DNA of 64,000 bases from Amoebidium appalachense (Eukaryota > Ichthyosporea): assembly GCA_963693365.1 (NCBI GenBank), contig CAVNZM010000008.1, forward strand, positions 1,612,001 through 1,676,000. The letters are read 5' to 3'. Shown piece by piece: positions 13,349 through 22,103 of the stretch; position 1 is the first letter of the stretch; each line of letters starts with the position of its first letter. A program made the position numbers and the translations under genes. The notes under the pieces were generated by a model. The model ran no database searches. It was not told where the DNA came from and was given only the letters and a program-made list of their open reading frames with translations.

Positions 13349-14404
13349 TCACACCACGATTAAACTGAGGAATAACTCTCTTTGGCCTAGAGGCCGGGGA
13401 GCACTAGGCAACTCCCTCTGCACTAATCTAGCCTCATAAGCACGAATAGAAAATGGGCAATCCAAATGAAACTCAGGCAACCACTGATCTTCCTGATAAC
13501 CTCCCTCAAAACGAATTAAATAATAATTTACCTTACCTTCCTTACCTTCGATAACCTTTTTATCCATAATTTTATCTACTGCAGCCTTCGATACATCCAC
13601 CGACCCGTCATAGTCGGGGGTGAATGAATCTAACACTCGACGGCCCTCCGGCCGTTTAACCCTAAGGGCCCTATCATAATATTCCTTTATATCATCTACA
13701 TTATAAAATCTAACATCACTCTCATTATCTAACCTCTGCACCTTATATTCCGTCGGACCTAACCTAGCCACTATTTTATACGGGCCAATGAAAAGAGGCA
13801 ACCATTTCTTACCATACTTACAAAGACTTTCACCCTCACCCTTACCTTCCTGCTCCTGCTTATATCTCTTTTTCCTAGTATGATCCCTAATTAAAACCCG
13901 GGCCGTATACTCGAGCTCGTTTTCCGGCCGTGTGAAGGCCTCGAGCTCCCCGTCCACGTCGTCGGTGCTGTTCTCGTCCTCGTCGTCGGGGATGAACCGT
14001 GCGGCCAGACGTTTCTGGCCGAGTGTCCGGGACACCATCTCGTCCCTCCCCTCGTCGTACTGCTGCTCGTATATACGAGCCGTCACCTGGGGGGCCTGCT
14101 CGGCCCGGTACGGGTGCTCCTCCATCAGGGTGCATAAGTCGGCCATTGTTTTGTGGTCGATGCACTGTTTGATCATTAAGCACGAGGCCGCCACAGTGGG
14201 GGCCTTCTTTGTGTCTAACACTAGTGTGGGTGTGTTAGCTAGGAGTGTCCTAAGCCACCTAGGTATTTCCGAGTCGTGTTTGAGTATAAAACTGAAAGCT
14301 GTGGTCTGTCTAACGTCTAGTGTATGAACCTGTGGTACCTGTGTGTGCAGGGAGCTATCCTCCGCTGCCAGTGCGTAGAACATGTCTACGTTAAACTTAG
14401 CCAT
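13349..14404 (-). CDS. Gag N-terminus fused in frame to integrase tail and chromodomain
   Basis: This is an uninterrupted 351-codon frame starting at the same MAKFNVDMFY start as the other Ty3 gag copies. Residues 1-169 are the Gag N-terminal region. At ENELEYTAR the sequence jumps to VLIRDHTRKKRYK, near the integrase C-terminus. A GPY/F-type module follows (LFIGPYKIVARLGPTEY, about 202-220). A chromodomain-like segment comes next (about 275-327), with VDKIMDKK at its start and the aromatic/acidic pattern YYLIRFEGGY and QWLPEFHL. Capsid C-terminal half, zinc knuckle, protease, RT, RNase H and the integrase core are gone. The last about 10 residues differ from copy C by a late frameshift. As a protein it could at most bind Gag partners and chromatin; that is inference. 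It may simply be a deletion that happened to stay in frame. Confidence 0.72.
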   Translation of the reverse strand: MAKFNVDMFYALAAEDSSLHTQVPQVHTLDVRQTTAFSFILKHDSEIPRWLRTLLANTPTLVLDTKKAPTVAASCLMIKQCIDHKTMADLCTLMEEHPYRAEQAPQVTARIYEQQYDEGRDEMVSRTLGQKRLAARFIPDDEDENSTDDVDGELEAFTRPENELEYTARVLIRDHTRKKRYKQEQEGKGEGESLCKYGKKWLPLFIGPYKIVARLGPTEYKVQRLDNESDVRFYNVDDIKEYYDRALRVKRPEGRRVLDSFTPDYDGSVDVSKAAVDKIMDKKVIEGKEGKVNYYLIRFEGGYQEDQWLPEFHLDCPFSIRAYEARLVQRELPSAPRPLGQRELFLSLIVV

Positions 14405-14442
14405 TGTGTGGTGTGTGCCCGAACTCGTGTGGTTGTGTTTAT

Positions 14443-14488
<46 letters not shown>

Positions 14489-14598
14489 TGTGTTTGAGGT
14501 GTAGAAACAGCCCAGAAGGAACTGTCACCGCGTTACCCTAGCGCGAAAAACCGCACTAAAAGAAAGGTGTAGCTTGTCGTATTTTAGGGGGTGTAGCT
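14405..14598 (-). mobile_element. mini element leader with poly-A tract
   Basis: Untranslated leader between LTR and Gag start, homologous to 19766-19922. It holds a 44-nt T run on the plus strand (14444-14487), which is an A tract just upstream of the Gag ATG in element sense. Other copies have shorter or interrupted A tracts at the same site. A partial duplication of GTGTAGCTTGTCGTAT lies at 14571-14607. Confidence 0.7.
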
Positions 14599-15310
14599 TG
14601 TCGTATCCTAATGTATGTGTACTAGAGACGCGGCACTCTACTAAGTGTACACACACGAAAAGGAACGAACGTGTACAGAAAAACGGTAAAGTTTATTCAG
14701 ACCAGGCTCCGACGGGCAAACTTAGATCCGAACGGAATGAGTCTAAGTTACGACTGAGGCCATCAAGGCCGTGCCCTACAAGATCATCATCACCTGGCCC
14801 CCTACGATGCCACATTCCATTAACATTCCGATCTACTTTTATCGTGCGCCTGCACGAGCTAAGTCGATCTACTCAACTAATATATTTATCCAAGTCTCAC
14901 CCCTCACCCTTCCCCTAGTGGCACCGCAGAGTCTAATTCTACATTTCATACTATCTCCCTCCCCCCTCCCTCCCCCCTTTCCTCTGTCATCGAAATATAT
15001 AAATACGTTTGGCAGCATACACTATCAGAACTTGCCAATATTTACAAAAGGGCTTCTGCCCGAACAATCACATTCCTAAGTCCTCCTACGATCTATCCTA
15101 CACACTAATTAGAATTCTATTGGTCGGCTGTCGCAGCTGACGTGGTCCTGCCCTGCGCCGGCAGAGGCAAGATGATGCACGCAGCTGCACAGCTATCTTG
15201 AGGCCCCGGACTTGATCTTGATGATCTGTGGACCCGGGCCACCCCCCCCCCCCCCCCCGATCTCGATCGTAGACTTAGGCTAATCTGCTGAGACGGATTA
15301 GTATATGTCA
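14599..15310 (-). mobile_element. Ty3 mini element, 5' LTR (712 bp)
   Basis: Same LTR family as 12326-13040. The outer flank is GTCTA rather than GTCTT and is not copia gag sequence, so the two LTRs of this element do not share the expected flanks. This is one of the clues to recombination between Ty3 copies. Confidence 0.86.
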
Positions 15311-15378
15311 GTCTAGTCAACCCCGTTCATTTACAAATATATTGTTTTGTCACGGACACACGATCATTTTATACAACA

Positions 15379-15781
15379 AATATCAACATCAGAGCACCAT
15401 ACAGACTTATCTACTAGGGTGGTATCCATACGTACAGCAGGAGAAATGTATCCTGCCAAAGCTCGGAGTCCGAAAAAGCGATAATGATCAGTACGGTGTT
15501 GCCTAAGGAACATATTATTATTAACACATGCCGACTGAGTTTTACCTTGGATTTCTCTATCAGAACGAGAAAGAAACTCATACTGCGTATGGTAATAACG
15601 CGAAAAGGCAGAAAAAACAGGAAGAGAAAAGAAAGAGGGAGTGAGATAGCGAGAGGAAGAATCAGGTTGAAAGAGGGTAGGCTGAGGACATTCAGAAGTA
15701 GCGTTATTGAATCGGGGGGAAGAGGGATGGAGGGAGGGGGGGCCCGGGGAAAGAAAGCATAAAGAGGGTGACCATCAGGTA
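15379..15781 (+). repeat. arm P, second copy
   Basis: Matches 2610-3000 in the same strand orientation, with a GGCCCG insertion near 15741 and a few others. It abuts LINE sequence at 15782. If the 15.3-19.05 kb inversion is undone, it becomes an inverted copy of P on the other side of the LINE fragment. The 68 bases between the Ty3 LTR and P (15311-15378) hold nothing recognisable. Confidence 0.75.
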
Positions 15782-16044
15782 TCTTAACTAAATGAAAACA
15801 AAAACGAAGAGACAATTCCTCCATACGACAAACAGCAGACGACAATCCAAACATACTGATTAAGGAAGGCACAAACCGAGTACGAAACAAAGTGCGCAGC
15901 GCAGTACCCTGAAAATCGTCGAACTCTTTCAGCACCACGGCCGCCTCGCGAGGTGGGGCGCAGGCCAATAGCGGAAGTCCATATTCGAAAGTCGGCCGTA
16001 AAAAAAGTTTTATAGTAGAGAAGAAGGTTCGCAGGATGGATCAC
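15782..16044 (-). pseudogene. LINE-like RT fragment, 3' part
   Basis: Read leftward from GTGAT (complement of 16040-16044), the frame gives VIHPANLLLYYKTFFTADF. After a frameshift it gives LKEFDDFQGTALRTLF and RMEELSLRFCFHLVK, typical of the post-RT region of LINE ORF2 proteins. It is the continuation of the fragment ending at 4641: the codons join exactly at GTGAT. It ends at the P arm, so the LINE fragment is truncated at both ends by P. Confidence 0.75.
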
Positions 16045-16126
16045 TGTTGGAATACGTCACCATGTATGACAGCAAGAGCCTTGAAGTATGTATGTGTCTT
16101 AGCTTGTTTGTATTCGTGTCTGCTTT

Positions 16127-16177
<51 letters not shown>

Positions 16178-16924
16178 CCCCCCCCCCCCCCCCCCCCTCT
16201 CTCTCTCTCCCTTGTTTCTGTGAGCACAGATATCTGTAGATCTGTGCACACCTGGCTCTCTTGCCTGATAAGAACTTATTGTATTTTATTTCTGTTTGCT
16301 CTCCTCTGTTTATCTGAGAGGTAGCGTGATTGGCTAGCTACACTCGTTGTCTTTCCTTTATTACAAAATGGCTTAGTTTTGTTCTCAAATGGATGGCTCG
16401 CCAATAGTCGCGAGCGAGTACATCTGTAGATCGTGTTGTGCATTCCTGTCTATTAATATATGTGTGTTGTGATTGGACAATAGATATATATGGAATTCGG
16501 TTTATTGCAAAGTGTCTTCACTTTGAGAGTGTCGACTGTTAGGAAATATATGTATTTAAATAAGTTTCTTTATAGAGACGAACATAAATATATATGTGAG
16601 TTAATAGTGACTAGATGTGTAATTACTTAATTTATTTAAGTAAGAGTTTCTAAACTTTAGTTTAATCGGAAGTTGGAATGCGCATGCTCTGTTGGAATGT
16701 GTTTTTCTATCTTCTGATAGAACCGATTGGTTCTCCCTCTTTAGTTGTGATAAGGTGATAAGTCGCAAGTACAAAAGGAACCGAGAGCACAATAAAGAAT
16801 CAGTTGTTGTTTGAATCTTTCAATGTCTCGTGAACAACTCCGATTGCCCTCTCATTAATGTGTTAGTCGTGTTTTACATGACACCTCTGTGCACTCTGCT
16901 CCCTTAGACCCGTACAAAACAACA
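16045..16924 (+). mobile_element. copia1 5' LTR (880 bp)
   Basis: It runs TGTTGGAATACG ... TACAAAACAACA in plus orientation. A (CT)n(C)n tract lies at 16131-16208, and AATAAA at 16791-16796 may be the polyadenylation signal. The left flank ATCAC (16040-16044) is the inverted partner of GTGAT at 4637-4641. It is directly followed by a primer-binding site. Confidence 0.88.
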
Positions 16925-16946
16925 GGTATGGGCCCAGCACGCTTCC
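16925..16946 (+). promoter_or_regulatory. copia1 primer-binding site (initiator-tRNA-Met type)
   Basis: Immediately after the LTR is GGTATGGGCCCAGCACGC followed by TTCC. From my knowledge of eukaryotic initiator tRNA-Met, this is complementary to its D-arm/anticodon-stem region up to the anticodon loop, with one T missing. That is the Drosophila copia style of priming by a 5' half tRNA rather than the tRNA 3' end. Confidence 0.65.
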
Positions 16947-18044
16947 ACAACAGGTTAAAGGCCCATTTTCGCACCCTCTCGCAACACATCTAGACCTAGC
17001 AATCGTTAAATTCTGGTACACATCATAGCTGTGGTCAGCTCCTCATGCACCTCATCTAATGGTCACTTGCGTGTTAACGTTGAGTGCCTATTCCGTGAAT
17101 TGACGCCGCCCCCCTTCCTCTTGGTGCTGAGGTCGTGTACATCTCTCCCTGGCGTCCCCTAAACCCGTCTGTGCTTTTCTGCACATTCCGTCTCTGGCAC
17201 TTCCCGCCGTCAACGAGCCTCTCGGCTCCTCCCGCGACCGGCCGTAACCGGTCCTCCGTCACTCCCCTTGACAAGATCTGACTCATCTTGACAAGAGCTT
17301 CTGTCATGCCTTGACAATCGTGCCATCCTTGCAAGTTTCAGCTTGCCCTCCTTCCAGTTCCGTCCTGGTTCCTCTCCGTCACGTCAAACCTTCCTCCACC
17401 CTTGGTTCTGCCGTCGCGCTCCAAGTTCTTCTTTGACACTTCATGACGTGTCCCCCTGTCCCGACGTGGTCTCCACCGCGCCGCCCTGTCTGCCCCGGAG
17501 GCTCCCATTCCATAACATCGAAATCCCAATCACTCGTCAAATTTCAAACCCGGCTCCATTCCGATCGACGATCATTTGACACCCCGTCTCGATCCGACTT
17601 GACTATCCTCCCTCAAGTCCATCTGAAGTACCCAAATTCGGTACTTCTTTCCAGTCTCCCGTGTTCAACACAGTCCAAGCACTTTGTGCTTTCCTACTCC
17701 ATAGGAGTCCCGGCCCCGAGTCCCTGCCAGAACCGTTTACCTTGTCGTCCAACATGCTCCCTTCCAGGATTTCCAACCCTGTTCCCACCACCGTGCCGTC
17801 ACTGTCGCCGGACCCCTCACATTCCATTGATCTGCCCCGCATTCCGGCAGCAGTTTCCTCCGATCACGTGGCCAGCCTCGTCGAGCTCTCAGCTCCCCCA
17901 AACCCTGCGTTACCCCTGCAGCTGTTTCCCCCCGTTACCCCCCGACCCCGGCAAGCAACACGTGCTGCCAGGTCCGGCCGTTCCCATCCACGTTTCTAGC
18001 CAGCCTACCGTGCTGCCTGCCCCCGTTTCCGAAGCCCCTGTCTT
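16947..18044 (+). mobile_element. copia1 internal region of unknown origin
   Basis: About 1.1 kb between the primer-binding site and the pol linker, where gag, protease and integrase should be. No copia domain is seen in any frame, and the composition is pyrimidine-rich on the plus strand. Short repeats such as CTTGACAAGA and CATCTTGACAAGAGC occur near 17270-17310. The open frames here look compositional. Copia1 therefore appears to be a non-autonomous derivative carrying foreign or heavily diverged sequence. Confidence 0.5.
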
Positions 18045-18221
18045 CGACGAATCACAGTTCACCACGGCATCCAATCAGATTTCTGTGCCGGCCACCAATC
18101 AGCCGACCTCAATCGATCCATCACTGCCATCCCTGGATCCTCACTCCGATGACGATGAGATTCAGTCAGTGATTCTCCGTCATTCCCCCCGTCGTGTGCC
18201 TGCCCCCGTGGGTCCACCCAC
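18045..18221 (+). pseudogene. copia1 integrase-RT linker, first half
   Basis: The frame gives FDESQFTTASNQISV, then SDDDEIQSVI and PRRVPAPV. It is a diverged match to the same stretch of copia2 (about 10290-10450, minus strand). It ends at CCACCCAC (18221), where a copia LTR terminus starts. The continuation is at 6748 reading leftward. Confidence 0.75.
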
Positions 18222-18430
18222 TGTTGTTTTGTACGGGTCTAAGGGAGCAGAGTGCACAGAGGTGTCATGTAAAACACGACTAACACATTAATGAGAGGGC
18301 AATCGGAGTTGTTCACGAGACATTGAAAGATTTCAAACAACAACTCCGATTGCCCTCTCATTAATGTGTTAGTCGTGTTTTACATGACACCTCTGTGCAC
18401 TCTGCTCCCTTAGACCCGTACAAAACAACA
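18222..18430. repeat. 92-bp palindrome made of the copia LTR U5 end
   Basis: Arm 1 (18222-18313) is the copia LTR 3' end in inverted orientation. Arm 2 (18339-18430) is the same 92 bases in normal orientation. The 25-base loop (18314-18338) is also LTR sequence and lies just downstream of where AATAAA sits in a normal LTR. It stands where copia2 should have a full 5' LTR, and both outer ends are genuine LTR termini. Confidence 0.88.
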
Positions 18431-18548
18431 GGTTAAAGGCCCATTTTCGCACGCTCTCGCAACACATACTCTCGCTGCAATCGAAAATATTCAAATTTGA
18501 ATACCGATCTGATTCCTCTCTCACGCATCATCTGACTGATTGATCACC
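18431..18548 (+). mobile_element. copia2 leader, primer-binding site deleted
   Basis: After the LTR end the sequence goes straight to GGTTAAAGGCCCATTTTCGC. In copia1 the same words come 28 bp later (16951 onward), after the primer-binding site. The deletion endpoints share ACAACAGG, so a slip between direct repeats removed the site. Confidence 0.7.
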
Positions 18549-19054
18549 ATGTCGGAGAAACCTGCGTATCTCAACCTCACCCCCTGGAAAGGGGATGACA
18601 CCACGGACAAGAAGTCCGGTAAACGTCTCACCTATTATGAGTGGGAACCCGTCATCTTCCGGTACCTACGTACTACCACCGCGGCCAAGTTAGTGCCCGT
18701 CATCAAGGCCCCCGAGTGGGTCGACCCTTCCGACGAGAACGTGTGGCACGGCTATGACACTGAGGAGGCCTACACCGAGGCTTCCAACTTCCTTGAACAG
18801 ATGTTTACTCAACTCGTCTCCAATGATGAGCTGTATAACTCTGGTCAAATCCACGATGATGTGTCACCTGCCCAAGCTTTCCACAACCTCCGTATGACCT
18901 ATGCGGCTGTACGTGAAGATCGTGCTCGTCAAATCCTCCTCGACTACCATGAGCTTGAACTCAAAGACTTCAAGACCGTCACGGCCTACCTCACCATGGC
19001 ACGCCGTCTGTGCACTACCCTGCACATCCTCGAAGAGCCCATTCCTCACAAGAC
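18549..19054 (+). pseudogene. copia2 Gag, N-terminal part
   Basis: The start codon at 18549 (MSEKPAYLNLTPWKGDD) begins 168 codons of Gag, with WEPVIFRYLRTT, LEQMFTQLVSNDE and ILLDYHELELKDF in the helical order typical of copia-type Gag. It is cut at CACAAGAC (19054) by a Ty3 LTR. The next codons of this Gag are at 12320 on the minus strand (from MMVDNFF): PHKT joins to MM without a frame change. It has no zinc knuckle of its own. Confidence 0.82.
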
Positions 19055-19765
19055 TGACATATACTAATCCGTCTCAGCAGATCAGCCTAAGTCTACGATT
19101 GAGATCGGGGGGGGGGGGGGGGGGGGGTGGCCCGGGTCCACAGATCATCAAGATCAAGTCCGGGGCCTCAAGATAGCTGTACAGCTGCGTGCATCTTGCC
19201 TCTGCCGGCGCAGGGCAGGACCACGTCAGCCGGGGCAGCCGACCAATAGAATTCTAATTGGTGTGTAGGATAGATCGTAGGAGGACTTAGGAATGTGATT
19301 GTTCGGGCAGAAGCCCTTTTGTAAGTATTGGCAAGGTTTGATAGTGTATGTTGCCAAACGTATTTATATATTTCGATGTAGAGGAAAGGGGGGAGGGAGG
19401 GGGGGGGAGGATAGTATGAAATGTAGATTTAGACTCTGCGGTGCCACTAGGGGGAGGGTGAGGGGTGAGACATGGATAAATATATTAGTTGAGTAGATCG
19501 ACTTAGCTCGTGCAGGCGCACGATAAAGTAGATCGAAATGTTTGGAATGTGGCATCGTAGGGGGGCCAGGTGATGATGATCTTTGAGGGCACGGCCTTGA
19601 TGGCCTCAGTTGTGACTTAGCCTCATCCCGTACGGATCTAAGTTTTGCCCGTCGGAGCCTGGTCTGAATAAACTTTACCGTTTTTCCGTACACGTTCGTT
19701 CCTTTTCGTGTGTGTACACTTAGTAGAGTGCCGCGTCTCTAGTACATACACAATAGGATACGACA
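19055..19765 (+). mobile_element. Ty3 chromovirus copy C, 5' LTR (711 bp)
   Basis: It runs TGACATATACTAATCC ... AATAGGATACGACA. A G run lies at about 19108-19127. The left flank AAGAC (19050-19054) is the TSD shared with the LTR end at 12326. The 157-bp leader (19766-19922) with interrupted A tracts leads to Gag. Confidence 0.88.
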
Positions 19766-19922
19766 AGCTACACCTTTCTTTTAGTGCGGTTTTTCGCGCT
19801 AGGGTAACGCGGTGACAGTTCCTTCTGGGCTGTTGCTACACCTCAAACACACAACAAAAAAAAAACAAAAAACAAAAAAAAAACATAAACACAACCACAC
19901 GAGTTCGGGCACACACCACACA

Positions 19923-21255
19923 ATGGCTAAGTTCAACGTAGATATGTTCTACGCATTGGCAGCGGAGGATAGCTCCCTGCACACACAGGTACCACAGGTT
20001 CATACACTAGACGTTAGACAGACCACAGCTTTCAGTTTTACACTCAAACACGACTCGGAAATACCTAGGTGGCTTAGGACACTCCTAGCTAACACACCCA
20101 CACTTGTGTTAGACACAAAGAAGGCCCCCACTGTGGCGGCCTCGTGCCTCATGATCAAGCAGTGCATCGACCACAAGACAATGGCCGACTTATGCACCCT
20201 TATGGAGGAGCACCCGTACCGGGCCGAGCAGGCCCCCCAGGTGACGGCTCGTATATACGAGCAGCAGTACGACGAGGGGAGGGACGAGATGGTGTCCCGG
20301 ACGCTCGGCCAGAAACGTCTGGCCGCACGATTCATCCCCGACGACGAGGACGAGAACAGCACCGACGACGTGGACGGGGAGCTCGAGGCCTTCACACGGC
20401 CAGAAAACGAGCTCGAGTATACGGCCCGGCTCGTCGGCCGATACCTGACGGCCGACCGGCGCCGTACCTTCCGGGCCCAGCTACGAGAATGGAAGTATAC
20501 CTTTCCCACTTTAGATATGTCCCCCGTAGAAGCTCGCATTCTTTGAGAGGGAATATCGGGTCTTTGAAGACCTTTGTGAGTTAGCTGGTGACGTGAGTGA
20601 TAGGGAAAAGTTCGAGTTTGCTCGTAAGGCTCTCTCTGTAAACACAGACACTGCACGCATGTTTGGGGAGCATGATGATGTAAATGAGGTGGTGTTGCAT
20701 GTTAAACGTCACTTGCTTGCCATGCACGAGGTGAAGTTCAATAAGAGGGATAAAAAGGAGGTGATGGAAGTAGACAAGAAAAAGAAGGAGAGTGGACAGA
20801 AGGGGGAAAAAGAGAAAAAAGAGGGTGAACAGCCAGATGCACTCACCATGTTGGTCAAGCAGGTTGCCGAGCTCTCCCAGGCCGTCTTCTCTGGCCGAGG
20901 GGGCTTCGGCTTTCGGGGTGGCCGTGGCGGCGACCGGGGTGGACACGGCGGTCGTGGGCGCGGTGGACGTGGAGGACAACAGCAGCAGTTCACCGAGAGG
21001 TTTGCCCCTTACCTTGCTCGTGGTGGTGGGCAGGGTAGAGGGAGGGGTGGAAATGGTGGTGAGAGAGGCCTAGGGGGGCAGGGGGGAAGGGGGGGCCGTG
21101 GTGCACACGGTGGGCCCCCCCAGCATGACCGGGCTCCCGGTTATGCTTCGCGCCAAGGTTTTGAAGTCCCCCCTGGCCCCTTCTTTGGTGCATGTTACTC
21201 TTGTGGCCGGCAAAGGCACTCTGCTGCATATTGCCGTAGTTACAAGAGCTATTGA
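19923..21255 (+). pseudogene. Ty3 copy C Gag (one frameshift)
   Basis: The frame from 19923 (MAKFNVDMFYALAAEDS) runs 208 codons and ends just after LDMSPVEAR. A one-base frame change near 20540 leads into FEREYRVFEDLCELAGDVSDREKFEFARKAL and on to 21255. The C-terminal part has a Lys/Glu-rich stretch, a long Gly/Arg-rich (RGG) region and the zinc knuckle CYSCGRQRHSAAYC (CX2CX4HX4C). Gag would form the particle and bind RNA; the RGG repeats fit RNA binding. The frameshift inactivates it as read. Copy F has a large in-gag deletion, so no intact Gag of this family is present. Confidence 0.85.
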
Positions 21256-21610
21256 GTTCCGGGGGAGGGGGAAGCTGGGGTCACTGAGGGAGGGGGGGGG
21301 GACAGTATCGGTCCCCCCCAGGTTGCAGAGAACCTTCACCCTCCCCCACCCCAGGTTAAGCTTCCCTTTGCCCCCTCACCGCCCCGATACGTGTGGGAGC
21401 CGGGCATCGTCGTGGGTCCTCAAGACAGCGTCGAGGTGGTATGGCATGAATGTTTGTGGGGTGACTCTACCAAAGGTATGAATGGTGTGAATGTTTTGTG
21501 GTTGGGGGAGGTTCCCCAGCCACAAGTGGATGGTCTCAGTGTTTCTTGTCCCAACCCGGTGTTTGTCCTAACCACACCGGAGGGGGTTTCTGTGCCATTG
21601 TTTCCGGGAG
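21256..21610 (+). mobile_element. Ty3 copy C, region between Gag and protease
   Basis: A poorly defined spacer. The part from about 21390 (frame with VWHECLWGDSTKGMNGVNV) is nearly identical to 47345-47560 in copy F, so it is likely translated in the parent element. It is interrupted at 21615 by the nested D element (TSD GGGGG). Confidence 0.6.
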
Positions 21611-21615
21611 GGGGG

Positions 21616-22103
21616 TGTAAACAGTTGGACAGTTGGACTAGTTGGGATAAGGCAGAGTACAACTGAATCAAAATAAAGACAGAGAACGGGTAGAAAGGCA
21701 CACGCGGCCAGGTTACTTTTACTATGGGCCGACTCAGTCTGTCTCAGACTTCACTGATGTGATCCCCGTACTGGGACGGCTTTGTTATATAGCCCCCAGG
21801 TTTCGGATCAAGGCCCAGGATTGGTTCATCCGCGGCCAGCGCGGGTGGCAACATGCCATTCGTGATTCTGGTGCGGTCCGAGCCAGTCAGACCTTTGTCC
21901 TATTTATGCAAACATCTTATTGGTTCACTTCGTTTATGTGGTATGCAGCGGAAGAACCATATATGGTTCAATTCTTAGGTTAGAGTGAGTCCTATTGGTG
22001 CGGACATAATATTTATGTGATATTCATGACAAAGCACGAATCGTGTGCTAGTAGATCACATTCTTTAGTAAACATGTACAGTTCATGTGTACAGTTGTTT
22101 ACA
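21616..22103 (-). mobile_element. nested D element, 3' LTR (488 bp)
   Basis: The left end TGTAAACAGTTGG is the complement of the element's 3' end. The outer flank GGGGG (21611-21615) matches GGGGG after the other LTR. It carries an 8-bp duplication (TTGGACAG) near its outer end that the sister LTR lacks. The polypurine tract is just inside (22104-22120, minus sense AAGGGGGTAG). Confidence 0.88.

Noticed and set aside
13932-14327. 131-codon Ser-rich plus-strand frame
   Set aside because: Antisense of the Gag part of the mini element; the same shadow appears opposite gag at 20000-20656.
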